Part shown: positions 24,943-32,193 of the stretch, piece after piece
Numbering within the stretch: position 1 is the stretch's first letter
Layout of the letters: every line of letters starts with the position of its first letter
Source of the DNA: a virus
Direction: 5' to 3' (one strand)
DNA: 40,760 bases
Virus record (IMG/VR): IMGVR_UViG_3300036046_000369
Span: 1-40,760 of that record
Translations under genes and position numbers: made by a program
The notes under the pieces: generated by a model
Seen by the model: only the letters and a program-made list of their open reading frames with translations
Database searches by the model: none
Told to the model about the DNA's origin: nothing

Positions 24943-25297
24943 TGCCCACTATCTCCGACGGTTGGACGTCCTCCCGTGCCGCACGCAAGTGAATCCCTTG
25001 CGTGATCCCCACGATCAGCGCGTTCAGCTGGCTGCCGCTCTGCATCATCTCATCCTCTTCCGCTCGATCGCCTAAGCCGTAACGCGCAAGCAGTTGAATC
25101 GCTTGCAGCCGATCTTTCGCTTGGAGGTGCACCTTACCCCTGGCCACATCCACTAGCCACGGTAGTGCCGCCTCAAAGCCTTTGAGCGCTTTATCGCGAA
25201 CGATGGAACGCTTTCGCCCACCACTCGTGGTGCCGCCGCGCTTAAGGTTTGGATGACCCGGAATACGGTCGGGTTTTGGGTGGACGATTTCGCTCAT
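24932..25297 (-). CDS. Putative terminase small subunit
   Basis: A 121-residue protein just upstream of the portal. It has a basic Gly-rich N-terminus (GHPNLKRGGTTSGGRKRS), a helical core (ALKGFEAALPWLVDVARGKVHLQAKDRLQAIQLLARYGLGD) and a charged tail. The core pattern, two helices ending in LLxRYGLG, resembles small DNA-binding proteins annotated as terminase small subunits or DUF5681-like. The neighbourhood (portal directly downstream, repeat array directly upstream) fits a packaging-initiation protein that binds a pac/cos site. ATG 25297 follows GGTGGTGAC. The large subunit is 24 kb away at the end of the operon, which weakens the inference. Confidence 0.5.
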   Translation of the reverse strand: MSEIVHPKPDRIPGHPNLKRGGTTSGGRKRSIVRDKALKGFEAALPWLVDVARGKVHLQAKDRLQAIQLLARYGLGDRAEEDEMMQSGSQLNALIVGITQGIHLRAAREDVQPSEIVGNVE

Positions 25298-25478
25298 GTC
25301 ACCACCGGGTAGGGAGACAACCCCCAGTTTGCCGCTTCAAAACACAAGTAATTACACTGACTTAATCCAGGTACCCCCAGATCGATGCCCAATCGGAGGG
25401 ACGCCAGAAGTCCACTAGAAGTCCACCAAAAACAAATACCTGCCGTTTGAACCTGAACGCCGCCTTGATCGGAGGAGT

Positions 25479-25626
25479 TTAGTGGACTTAGTGGACTTAG
25501 TGGACTAAAACCCCTACCCCCGCGCGCGATCAGGCGCGCACACCCGCGCGATCGCGCGGGATCCCGCGCGCGATCGCGCACGCGCGGACCGGGAAAAAAG
25601 TCCACTAAGTCCACTAAGTCCACTAA
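25479..25626. repeat. Inner inverted repeat made of 3 + 3 nine-bp iterons
   Basis: Three tandem copies of TTAGTGGAC (25479-25505) face three tandem copies of GTCCACTAA (25600-25626). The two 27-bp arms are perfect reverse complements separated by 94 bp. Counting the outer arms, there are ten exact GTCCAC/GTGGAC cores plus one variant (GTCGAC) in about 300 bp. Repeats of this kind typically bind a replication initiator or a terminase small subunit. Neighbouring genes are the primase-helicase and the putative terminase small subunit, so either role is possible. Confidence 0.85.
25521..25586. other. Palindromic GC core with four GATC sites
   Basis: Between the iteron arms lies an almost pure G+C stretch of overlapping perfect palindromes: CCCGCGCGATCGCGCGGG (25543-25560), CGCGCGGGATCCCGCGCG (25553-25570) and GCGCGATCGCGC (25568-25579). 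GATC occurs at 25528, 25550, 25560 and 25572. The DNA could extrude cruciforms or be a protein-binding core. The high GC content argues against this segment being the DNA-unwinding element itself; the A-rich flanks at 25428-25438 and 25592-25599 are better candidates for that. Confidence 0.7.
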
Positions 25627-25649
25627 CTTCGGTCCCGTCAGGTTCAATT

Positions 25650-28163
25650 TCACAGTAATTCTTTTTGGTGGACTTCTAGTCGACTTCCCCCCTCCTGAAG
25701 TCCACTAACGGACGAAAAACCCGCATAACTGCCGCCGTCAGTTTTTACCAGCCGGTAACGAGCGAAGCCGCTCGCCATGCTCGCCCGCTCGATCCGTCGC
25801 CCCGACCGGACCTTTCCAACCTGAGCGGCGATGGCGCGACCGAATGCCATCGATCGGCTGCGCTCGCTGTTTGCCCGCTCGAACACGGCGTCCAGAAACC
25901 CTTTGTTGAGGGCGTTTTCGCAAAGTTCCGCGGCGGTAATCGGATTACCCCCATACCGCTCTTCCCAGTCGGCCATGAATGCATTCCACATTTCCCCGAT
26001 TTCGTTTCTGGATGTTTTTAGCTCCTTATCGTTTTCGAGTAAGCCGTCTACCCCCGACCACCCCAAGATTCCCCCTACCACGTTTACCCACGATTCGAAC
26101 GATCCCTTTTGCGCCGGCGAGCCGGGCCGACCGGCGGCGAGCCAGTGGTCGACCAGGCGAAGGACGGCGCCGACCACACGCCCGCGGTTCTGGTCGATGA
26201 AGCGCAGGAGATTCTCGTGCCGGAAGCCCGTGCGCAGGTGGGGGTCCTCGACCTTGGCGTCGAGGCGAATCCACACCGATCGGCGCGCCATATCCTCGCT
26301 GATGCGCCCATTGTTCGCGGTCGCCGCCATCACAGAACGAAAGACGATCTCGCGGGTTGCGGATTGTCCGAGGATTCGGCCGCTGATCCGGTCGGACGTG
26401 ATGGCTTGGGTGAAGCTCGGCGAGTTGATTTTGTGCGTGAGATTGTCGAAGAAGATGGCCGAGCGACCCTCCATTGCCATCGAAAAGATGAGCTTCTCGA
26501 CGTCCGGCTCGTTGATGGGGAAGGGGATGGATGCCGGCGGCCGGCCCATCGAGGGCATGAGGCAGGCCTTGACGAGGAGGCTCTTGCCGGTGCCCGGATC
26601 GGGAGCGTCGACGAAATGCAGAGGGGTCGGGCCATCGATCATGGGCCGGATGAACGGCAGCAGCATGAGGGCGAAGGCGCCCGCTCGGGATGCGCGCGAA
26701 TCGAACGGAAAGCCTTCGAATATTTCCGTGTCGAGGTAGGCGACGGCGTCTTTGGCGCTGCCATCAAAGCGCGGCCAGTCATCGACCGATGGCGCCAGAT
26801 GGTAACGGCTGCGCTCGTTGTAGCCCGAGTGCCGCTGAATGTGCCCGTCGGAGCTCACGATAGGTGCCGACGCGATCCCCTCCAGGATGGGGATGCCCGG
26901 CCAATCCGGGTGGGCCAGGAGGTCGCCCACGACGTCGACGGGTGGGGCGGCGTGGCGAGGGCCCTTGTCGGTGATGCGGACCCAGTCGGCGGCGCGGGCC
27001 AGGTAGTACCGCAGGCCGTTCGGGCCTAGGGCTCGAATGGACCGCTCGCCTCGCTCATCGACCTCGATGTGGGTCAGCATGCCGTCGCGCACGAAAATGC
27101 GGGGAGGATCGTTGGCTGCGATCAGGGCGCCGAGGGCGTCGCTCGAAATGTCGCGCAGCTCACGGTTCGTGATCTCGATCGTGCGCTCCATGATGCCGGC
27201 CGGGGGCTCGCTCGCTTCGGCATTTGCGGCCACCGCGGTGACGGCTCTGGGTTCGCCGTAGCCCTCCCGCGCGAGGGCGGACGCGCATTTTGTGAAGTCT
27301 CCGCCGAATTCCAGCACCGCGCGAAATCCAAATGGACGGTAGAGCTTGTGGACCTCCAGCGGCGACTCGGTGGAGTAGTTGATGACGCCGTAGCCGGTGT
27401 CCCACGGCCCGAGCTGCAACGAGTGGCCGTCTTTCGGGTGCTTGCCCGGGCGGCACCAAAACGACCACTCCCCCTTGATGTGCGAGAGGGTGAAGCCGTG
27501 GGCGGCGAGTAAGGCCGGGAAAATCTGCTCGGCTTCCGCGTCGTACGCATCACCGGGTCGGCCGCCCTTCTTCTTCGCAACTTGCGGTGGGGCGCTGGGG
27601 ACGGCGGCGACGTCTTTGATCTTTTCCGGGTCGAGGAACTCGCCTGGGTGGAGCAGGGACTGGAAATCAGCGCCTGGGCGGCGGCAGGGCAAATAGTAAA
27701 GCCGATCGGCGTTCTTGCAGCTCGCGTCCGCGAGGCCGTGACCAATGGCGGCGGATAGTTTCTCCCAGGTCGCCGGCCAATGGGGCGCCGCGACCACGCG
27801 GGCGAGGGGAAAGATTACTCGCCAGCGGGGCACTGCCGGATGGTCGCCTTTCGGAACGCCATGGTGAAAGGTGGTGTGAAAGATGTAGGCGTAGGGCTCA
27901 AAGTCCGCTGCTAGGTCCTCGAACGCCAGGCCCTCATCGAAGTCGAGAACGAAGCAGCTGAGGGCGATGACATTGGCGGCGCCGCGGCGAGGAGGCGCTA
28001 CGGTGAGCGTCGGCGACCAAAGACCCACCGAATCCCGCGCGTCTGTGACGGTAGGGGTTGCGAGCAGCTGGTGCAACTCGCCGAGGTCGACTCGCCGCGC
28101 TTCTCCGGACTGAGCCTTGGTCGATCGCCAGAGGACGATGTCATAGCCGTCTAGGCCCACCAC
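25650..28163 (-). CDS. Primase-helicase (AEP-like primase + AAA/SF3-type ATPase)
   Basis: An 837-residue replication protein. The N-terminal third has an archaeo-eukaryotic-primase-like pattern: FVLDFDEG (Asp74, Asp76), then IFHTTFHHG and PRWRVIFPLA. A Lys/Gly-rich linker (KKKGGRPGD) and a middle domain with SFWCRPGKHPKDGH and later GYNERSRYHLAP follow. The C-terminal helicase domain shows Walker A DPGTGKS (Lys527), Walker B AIFFDNLTH (Asp573) and an ATANN sensor. It probably unwinds and primes phage DNA. The start is one of two adjacent GTG codons (28163 or 28160) next to GGAGGA and inside the previous gene's end. The last about 20 residues are encoded by the repeat array, so the C-terminus is shaped by that element. 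Confidence 0.8.
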   Translation of the reverse strand: MVGLDGYDIVLWRSTKAQSGEARRVDLGELHQLLATPTVTDARDSVGLWSPTLTVAPPRRGAANVIALSCFVLDFDEGLAFEDLAADFEPYAYIFHTTFHHGVPKGDHPAVPRWRVIFPLARVVAAPHWPATWEKLSAAIGHGLADASCKNADRLYYLPCRRPGADFQSLLHPGEFLDPEKIKDVAAVPSAPPQVAKKKGGRPGDAYDAEAEQIFPALLAAHGFTLSHIKGEWSFWCRPGKHPKDGHSLQLGPWDTGYGVINYSTESPLEVHKLYRPFGFRAVLEFGGDFTKCASALAREGYGEPRAVTAVAANAEASEPPAGIMERTIEITNRELRDISSDALGALIAANDPPRIFVRDGMLTHIEVDERGERSIRALGPNGLRYYLARAADWVRITDKGPRHAAPPVDVVGDLLAHPDWPGIPILEGIASAPIVSSDGHIQRHSGYNERSRYHLAPSVDDWPRFDGSAKDAVAYLDTEIFEGFPFDSRASRAGAFALMLLPFIRPMIDGPTPLHFVDAPDPGTGKSLLVKACLMPSMGRPPASIPFPINEPDVEKLIFSMAMEGRSAIFFDNLTHKINSPSFTQAITSDRISGRILGQSATREIVFRSVMAATANNGRISEDMARRSVWIRLDAKVEDPHLRTGFRHENLLRFIDQNRGRVVGAVLRLVDHWLAAGRPGSPAQKGSFESWVNVVGGILGWSGVDGLLENDKELKTSRNEIGEMWNAFMADWEERYGGNPITAAELCENALNKGFLDAVFERANSERSRSMAFGRAIAAQVGKVRSGRRIERASMASGFARYRLVKTDGGSYAGFSSVSGLQEGGSRLEVHQKELL

Positions 28164-28768
28164 TCCTCCCGGATGGGGGCACTCTTTCCGCGCTCAAATT
28201 CGACGTACAGGATGCGGATGCTCAGTTTTTGGGCTCGGAGCGGGCCGCCTCGCTCCTCAAACCGGCGGTAGTGGGCGGCGCGCTCGGATGGACCCGCGGC
28301 TTGGATGCCGATCATTCCTTCGGGCCCCTCGGCGAGGAGGTCGACGCCGAGGAGGAGGTCGTGATGGCGCTTGGTGCGGGCGTCGTAGCGCTCCCGATCG
28401 AGAATGCGCCAGCCTTGCGTCCTGGCCCACTTTTGGGCATAGTCGGTCGAGTACCGGGTCGACCCGCCTTTTGCCTCCTTGGGCAGCGCCTCGCGCTCCA
28501 GTTTCGCCTTCTGGCGCTGCTCGGCGCGGATTTGAATTCGGGTTAGACGGATGGCGCGTGTGCGGTAGGCGTTGTACTGGAATGCCGACTCGCCCTTTTT
28601 CTGTGGCCGGAGAAGGGCATCGATCGGGAAGTCAGGCGGAAGTTCGGGCAGGTCGTCAAAGTCCGAAGCCTTGCGTGACTTCCGAGGCGACTTGCCGCCG
28701 GGCGCGAAAGGATCGTCCTCCAGCTCCGGCGTGGGTTCCTCAATCCCAAACAGCTCGTTGTACGTCAT
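28151..28768 (-). CDS. Possible PD-(D/E)XK-like nuclease or resolvase
   Basis: A 205-residue protein whose C-terminal half reads STDYAQKWARTQGW, then RHHDLLLGVDLLAEG, GMIGIQAAG and later KLSIRILYVEFERG. This order (helix, D in a hairpin, then a G-I-Q strand) resembles small PD-(D/E)XK enzymes such as VRR-NUC or phage Holliday-junction resolvases, but the usual E-x-K is replaced by I-Q-A. The catalytic assignment is therefore unsure. The N-terminal half is charged and Pro-rich with a helical region (RIQIRAEQRQKAKLEREAL). ATG 28768 is chosen; upstream codons lack support. It overlaps the primase-helicase start and may process replication or packaging intermediates. Confidence 0.5.
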   Translation of the reverse strand: MTYNELFGIEEPTPELEDDPFAPGGKSPRKSRKASDFDDLPELPPDFPIDALLRPQKKGESAFQYNAYRTRAIRLTRIQIRAEQRQKAKLEREALPKEAKGGSTRYSTDYAQKWARTQGWRILDRERYDARTKRHHDLLLGVDLLAEGPEGMIGIQAAGPSERAAHYRRFEERGGPLRAQKLSIRILYVEFERGKSAPIREEWWA

Positions 28769-28828
28769 GGTGCAAATCAAGAAAAGGGGTGGGCCCATCC
28801 GTGGGCCCGGGGCTATTTCCGTGGCGGG

Positions 28829-29704
28829 TCACTCGGCGAATGGGTCGTACTCGTCGAAGATTTTTGGGATCGACGTGCTCTTTTCATGACCGTCGATGAG
28901 CCCCTGCACGACGAGCTGCGGGAGGTCTTCCATTCGTTGCCATTTGGGAGCGTCGCCGCCGCCGACCACTCGCTCGTGCCACTTGCGAGCCATGAGTAGG
29001 TAGGTTGGCTCGCGGTCTTCGATGGCCGGCCAGAGCTTGCGCTCCCGAATGCGCGCCTTCAGCTGGGCGAGGAGCGTGGCCGTCGCCTGGCGGGGCTCCT
29101 CAAACTGCGCATCCTCTTGCTTCTCGCGCACCTTATCGGGCACGCCGCGGTAAGCCGGGTGGGTGCGCAACTGCTCCAGATGCCGCTCCTGCGCCGCGGC
29201 GGCATCGTAGCGCTCTGAGGTTTGCGACCGGGGAACTTTGATCGGCGTCGGCTTGTTGGTGACCGGATCGACCCGGTCCCAGTTGGCGTACGTGATGTCG
29301 TAGTCGGAGCCCTTGGTCGAGCCCGATCGGGCGCTGATGCGCACCAACTCGTAGAGGGCGATTTCGAGCAGCCCTTCCATGAAGGTGTTCGAGGCCGTTT
29401 TGCTCGACATCGAGACCGCCACCCACTCGTTGCCGGTGGACGTTTTGAGGGTTGCGCTTACCTTGTGGTAGGGCCGGCCGCGATCATCTTCGCCGGTCCA
29501 CTCGTGGATTTCGACGAGGCGCCCGACAAGGGCGGACGTTTTTTCGCCGTCGAAGTCGGGGGAGTCCGCGCGGCCGCTGCCGCGGTTGATGCAGCCGCAG
29601 CTGATGCGCCAGCCGCCACCACCGGAGGAGGTCATGGGCACCGCCGAGGCCGGCGGTACGGGAGCGTCGATGTCGTGGGCGATTTTGTTATCGAGGGTGT
29701 TCAT
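28829..29704 (-). CDS. Putative single-stranded-DNA-binding protein
   Basis: A 291-residue protein. Residues about 60-150 look like an OB-fold: ALVGRLVEIHEWTGEDDRGR, SATLKTSTGNEWVAVSM, ELVRISARSG. The C-terminus ends FDEYDPFAE, an acidic tip with an aromatic residue, as in SSB proteins that recruit replication partners. A long charged middle region (residues 170-230) is helical. The gene lies directly upstream of nuclease and primase-helicase, as expected for a replication module. No family match can be proven by eye; a DUF-type replication accessory protein is the alternative. Confidence 0.5.
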   Translation of the reverse strand: MNTLDNKIAHDIDAPVPPASAVPMTSSGGGGWRISCGCINRGSGRADSPDFDGEKTSALVGRLVEIHEWTGEDDRGRPYHKVSATLKTSTGNEWVAVSMSSKTASNTFMEGLLEIALYELVRISARSGSTKGSDYDITYANWDRVDPVTNKPTPIKVPRSQTSERYDAAAAQERHLEQLRTHPAYRGVPDKVREKQEDAQFEEPRQATATLLAQLKARIRERKLWPAIEDREPTYLLMARKWHERVVGGGDAPKWQRMEDLPQLVVQGLIDGHEKSTSIPKIFDEYDPFAE

Positions 29705-29754
29705 GGGTTTGGTATCCAGAAGGACCCGCCGAGGCGGGCCGGTGGGGAGTCAAG

Positions 29755-29961
29755 CTAGGATTTCTCCTCTCGTCGTTCTGCGATCAAGGCGAACCCGGAC
29801 GGCATGTAGGGCTGAATCAAGGTCTTGAGGACTACGGCGGCGTCGAAAATTCGCGATGCCTCGTTGGGCAGCACGTTTCGGAGCACGACGACGCCGACGT
29901 TGGGGAAAAGGAGCCACGGGTGGCGAATGCCGATTCTCAGGGAGTAGCGGAGGTTGTTCAT
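29755..29961 (-). CDS. Small protein of unknown function
   Basis: A 68-residue protein starting at ATG 29961, with AAGGA about ten bases upstream and ATGA overlap with the previous stop. It is mostly hydrophobic and beta-like (HPWLLFPNVGVVVLRNVL) with a basic-acidic C-terminus (ERREEKS). No transmembrane segment is certain. Codons further upstream in this frame overlap the preceding gene and read Arg/Pro-rich, so they were discarded. Confidence 0.5.
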   Translation of the reverse strand: MNNLRYSLRIGIRHPWLLFPNVGVVVLRNVLPNEASRIFDAAVVLKTLIQPYMPSGFALIAERREEKS

Positions 29962-30215
29962 GGTTTGCGATCCTTGGCCGTGCGCGGGCGGCGCTTCAGG
30001 AACAGGGGCAGGGGCTGGATGAGGCCCTTCTCGATCGGGGTCACGAAGTTGGTGGCGTCGGCCAGGCCGATTTCGAGCTCGCTCACGTAGGCACGGCACG
30101 CGTCGCGCTCATCCGCGTATCGCCAGCCGCGCGAGAAGGCTTCGTCGGCGGTGTCGCACGCGCACCACTCGAAGTCGCCGCGGTGGTCCTCCAGCAGGAC
30201 GAGGTAGACCTTCAT
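29958..30215 (-). CDS. Small alpha/beta protein of unknown function
   Basis: An 85-residue protein, MKVYLVLLEDHRGDFEW, with GAGGTG six bases before the ATG. The pattern of a strand followed by CDTADEAFSRGWRYADERDACRA resembles small phage proteins that handle or sense a substrate, but no family was recognised. It is coupled by ATGA to both neighbours. The C-terminus is basic (KRRPRTAKDRKP), which could mean nucleic-acid contact. Confidence 0.6.
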   Translation of the reverse strand: MKVYLVLLEDHRGDFEWCACDTADEAFSRGWRYADERDACRAYVSELEIGLADATNFVTPIEKGLIQPLPLFLKRRPRTAKDRKP

Positions 30216-30463
30216 CGGTCCACCTCGGAGCTGGCCGGGTTCGGCTCGGAATAAAAGGGCCCCATTTCACGGGCCTTATAAGACGTCCGCGCAAAAGGGC
30301 CGCCCGATGGCCATTGCCGGCCGATCTCCTCCGATGTCTGCTGGACGATGGTGAGGTCGGAAAACAGGGCGTGACGGTCGGCGACGCCGAGGCGGGAGGC
30401 ACGTCGCAGGACGCGCTGAATGGCATCAGCGCGTCGGTGGTCGAGTTCGACGAAAGAATTCAT
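30212..30463 (-). CDS. Small early protein of unknown function
   Basis: An 83-residue protein starting MNSFVELDHRRADAIQRVLRRA, helical and basic at the N-terminus, with SDLTIVQQTSEEIGRQW in the middle. It is the second gene of the leftward operon after the HTH regulator, separated from it by a 129-bp gap that contains a hairpin. No family was recognised. A longer in-frame start (30508) exists but has no ribosome-binding site. Confidence 0.5.
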   Translation of the reverse strand: MNSFVELDHRRADAIQRVLRRASRLGVADRHALFSDLTIVQQTSEEIGRQWPSGGPFARTSYKAREMGPFYSEPNPASSEVDR

Positions 30464-30519
30464 CGGGCACCCCATACGCAGGAGGCGTTGGGTGCTGCCG
30501 AGGGGCAAGCGGCGTAGGA

Positions 30520-30547
30520 CGCCGGGCCGGGTTTTCGTTGCCCGGCG
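30520..30547 (-). other. Strong hairpin after the leftward regulator gene
   Basis: CGCCGGGC (30520-30527) pairs perfectly with GCCCGGCG (30540-30547) across a 12-base loop, 45 bp beyond the regulator stop. No U-tract follows on either strand, so it is not a textbook terminator. It may be an attenuator or processing site limiting read-through into the rest of the leftward operon, mirroring the terminator after the first rightward gene. Confidence 0.45.
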
Positions 30548-30592
30548 GAGCGAATCGTCGAAGCGGAAAGGGTCAAATCCATTTCGCGAGCC

Positions 30593-30847
30593 CTATACGC
30601 ACGGGTCATCGGATGCCGCCGGAGGCGTGTCCGCGGACTCGGTGGCATCTGGCGGCGTGGCTGGCTTCTGCTCGCTCCAGCGCTTCAGGATCACGGAAAC
30701 GCTTTGCCGACTGACCCCGTACTTCTCGGCTATTGCCCGAGTTTTCAGCTTGCCCTGCAAGTAGTCTTGGACTAAGCAAATTTCAGACTCAGGGGTTAGT
30801 TTTCGGGGCGCACCACCTCGCCTAAGGGCAATTCGGTCGGAGTTCAC
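30593..30847 (-). CDS. HTH regulator, first gene of leftward operon (Cro-like position)
   Basis: An 84-residue DNA-binding protein. The helix-turn-helix lies in KLKTRAIAEKYGVSRQSVSVILKRW, of the Hin/resolvase-like homeodomain type, preceded by PRKLTPESEICLVQDYLQG. The C-terminus is Pro/Asp/Ser-rich. The start is chosen as GTG 30847 because the strong promoter ends its -10 at 30854, placing the expected transcription start at or next to this codon; no other in-frame start follows soon. The message would then be leaderless. In-frame codons up to 30940 only translate promoter DNA. It diverges from the repressor gene and is probably an early lytic regulator, not a replication protein. Confidence 0.6.
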   Translation of the reverse strand: MNSDRIALRRGGAPRKLTPESEICLVQDYLQGKLKTRAIAEKYGVSRQSVSVILKRWSEQKPATPPDATESADTPPAASDDPCV

Positions 30848-30848
30848 G

Positions 30849-30876
30849 TGGTCATTATGGTCATTGGACCAATATT
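30849..30876. promoter_or_regulatory. Candidate operators at the leftward promoter
   Basis: TGGTCATT is directly repeated (30849-30856 and 30858-30865). The 11-bp perfect palindrome ATTGGACCAAT (30863-30873) lies in the promoter spacer. The related boxes TTGGTC(T)AAT and TGGTCACT occur at the rightward promoter. Shared boxes overlapping both lytic promoters are the expected pattern for sites bound by one repressor. Confidence 0.5.
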
Positions 30877-30882
30877 TGTCAA
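30854..30882 (-). promoter_or_regulatory. Leftward lytic promoter
   Basis: On the minus strand TTGACA (30882-30877), a 17-bp spacer and CATAAT (30859-30854): near-consensus sigma-70. The spacer holds TTGGTCCAAT at the same place as TTGGTCTAAT in the rightward promoter. It drives the HTH regulator and, by read-through, the replication and structural genes. Confidence 0.75.
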
Positions 30883-30928
30883 GTAATATTTGGCCCAGCA
30901 AAGTCATCTTTGCCAAGTGAGGCGAGAT

Positions 30929-31594
30929 ATGCGGGCACAAACCGTCCAGTCAGGGCTTGATCGACACCGTAAGAGCTATCGATGGCTTGCGAACCAAATC
31001 AACCGGAGCCACGAATCAGTACGCTTATGGGTTCAAGGCCGAAGCTTTCCGAAGTCTGATTACGACTGGGAAAAGATGCTTCAAGCAGTGCAAGAGCTTG
31101 ACGGGACAGCCACAAACGGCAAAAGCGGTGTCAACCTACCTCAGCAATCGGCTCTTCGCTCTCTTACTGGAATGCCAATGGTGGAAATACTGGTTGTCGG
31201 AAAAGATGCATTGCAACATAAAAATGTGACCGTTCGATCTGAACAAGCGGTGATATCCGTGCCTGAAAAACTTGCGATTGCTGGTGATTTCGCTTACATC
31301 GTAGACACCGACTCAATGATGCCAATTTTAGAGCCTGGTGATATCGCTATAATTCGTAAAAGCGACGTCGCCCGGAGGCTTCCCTTTTTGATTGAGCGCA
31401 ACGGTGAATTACGCTTTGTGCAGTTGCGGTGGCGCGACTCTAAATGGATGCAAGGCAAGCTGAATGCACTGGACGGCGAAACTCCTATCGAGGGGTGGCG
31501 CCTCATCGGGTATCTCGTCGGATGGTTTCGATCGCGTGGCACTCGTGAAACGATTGATTACGATTCCGACGGACTCAGGCTTGATGTACCGTAA
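30929..31594 (+). CDS. Phage repressor, HTH plus LexA/S24-like domain
   Basis: A 221-residue CI-type repressor. The N-terminal HTH is in YRWLANQINRSHESVRLWVQGR. The C-terminal S24-like domain has the strand-turn VDTDSMMPILEPGDIAII, with the nucleophile position at Ser129. The lysine expected further on, in the usual 'v-K-r' strand, is replaced by glutamine (Gln165 in ELRFVQLRW). No clear Ala-Gly cleavage site was seen. Self-cleavage in response to DNA damage may therefore be lost. ATG 30929 follows GAGG six bases upstream. It diverges from the leftward operon and is expected to repress both lytic promoters. Confidence 0.75.
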   Translation: MRAQTVQSGLDRHRKSYRWLANQINRSHESVRLWVQGRSFPKSDYDWEKMLQAVQELDGTATNGKSGVNLPQQSALRSLTGMPMVEILVVGKDALQHKNVTVRSEQAVISVPEKLAIAGDFAYIVDTDSMMPILEPGDIAIIRKSDVARRLPFLIERNGELRFVQLRWRDSKWMQGKLNALDGETPIEGWRLIGYLVGWFRSRGTRETIDYDSDGLRLDVP

Positions 31595-31600
31595 TTTCGA

Positions 31601-32149
31601 CTAGCGCGAAGTCAGCGCCAAGAAGTAGATCGACGCCGGATAAGTTGCCAGCACTAAGCTCAACAGAAGGGCGGCGCCAACCCAGGCAATCGAAGTTTCG
31701 ACCCGACGACGTTCGCGGACCATGTTCCAAAGAACGATGCCGAGACAAGCGTCAAGCAGCGCGATGGCAACAAGCGCCGTGATAAAGGGACCCGCGCTGC
31801 CATCGATTTGCAGCGTGCGAAGCGCCCACGCGAAAAACGCCGCTCCCGCCGTGATTCTCGCCAGATAGAGCCCTATCGAGAGCGCGATGGCCTCCGGCCG
31901 AGGCGAATTCCGAATGGTATTGGACCTCCTCACGTCGACCAGCGGCAAATCCTCCAGGGAAACGAAGTCGCGAGGCGAAAAATTTCGCCGAAAGTACGCG
32001 TAAGCGCCTGCGGGATCAACATCTTCCGGGCGTACATCCGGGCGCGACAAGCGGAGCTGGCGGTCGACGCCGTCTCGCCACGAGACATAAGCATCCAGTC
32101 CCGGCGGATTTGCGGTTGCTGGAATCGGCTGCGTCGAATTCGTGCCCAT
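31601..32149 (-). CDS. Four-helix membrane protein in the immunity region
   Basis: A 182-residue protein with a soluble N-terminal half and about four C-terminal membrane helices (ALSIGLYLARITAGAAFFAW, ITALVAIALLDACLGIVLWNM, TSIAWVGAALLLSLVLATY, with SIYFLALTSR at the end). It converges on the repressor gene with a gap of 6 bp and lies between the two lytic promoters, so it is probably expressed in the lysogen. Superinfection exclusion or another lysogenic-conversion role is a reasonable inference. No family was recognised and no clear promoter or ribosome-binding site was found. Confidence 0.6.
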   Translation of the reverse strand: MGTNSTQPIPATANPPGLDAYVSWRDGVDRQLRLSRPDVRPEDVDPAGAYAYFRRNFSPRDFVSLEDLPLVDVRRSNTIRNSPRPEAIALSIGLYLARITAGAAFFAWALRTLQIDGSAGPFITALVAIALLDACLGIVLWNMVRERRRVETSIAWVGAALLLSLVLATYPASIYFLALTSR

Positions 32150-32193
32150 CGCAACAAGGTACCGCCTTGACGGCAGGTTAAAGCCCGACTTTT

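Larger units (their letters stand above)
25407..25687. repeat. Outer inverted repeat of a concentric repeat array (candidate origin or packaging site)
   Basis: The left arm (25407-25439) contains two tandem 11-bp units, AGAAGTCCACT and AGAAGTCCACC, followed by an A-rich tail. The right arm (25655-25687) is its reverse complement, with 30 of 33 bases identical. A further single unit, GAAGTCCACTAAC, lies at 25697-25709. The right arm overlaps the last codons of the primase-helicase gene, whose final residues are encoded by the repeats. Together with the inner repeat and GC core, all arms are centred near 25550. The span 25298-25649 holds no convincing gene. Confidence 0.85.

Noticed and set aside
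23536-25005. 489-codon plus-strand frame opposite the portal
   Set aside because: Arg/His/Ala/Val-rich shadow of the high-GC portal gene; no motif and no start signal.
25479-25626. CRISPR-like look of the repeated 9-mers
   Set aside because: Units are tandem without spacers and arranged as an inverted repeat, unlike repeat-spacer arrays.
25294-25653. 119-codon minus-strand frame spanning the repeat array, with GTGA and ATGA overlaps at its ends
   Set aside because: It only translates the repeats (LVDLVDLVD, PLSPLSPL) and Arg/Gly-rich low complexity, has no ribosome-binding site, and is better explained as a DNA element.
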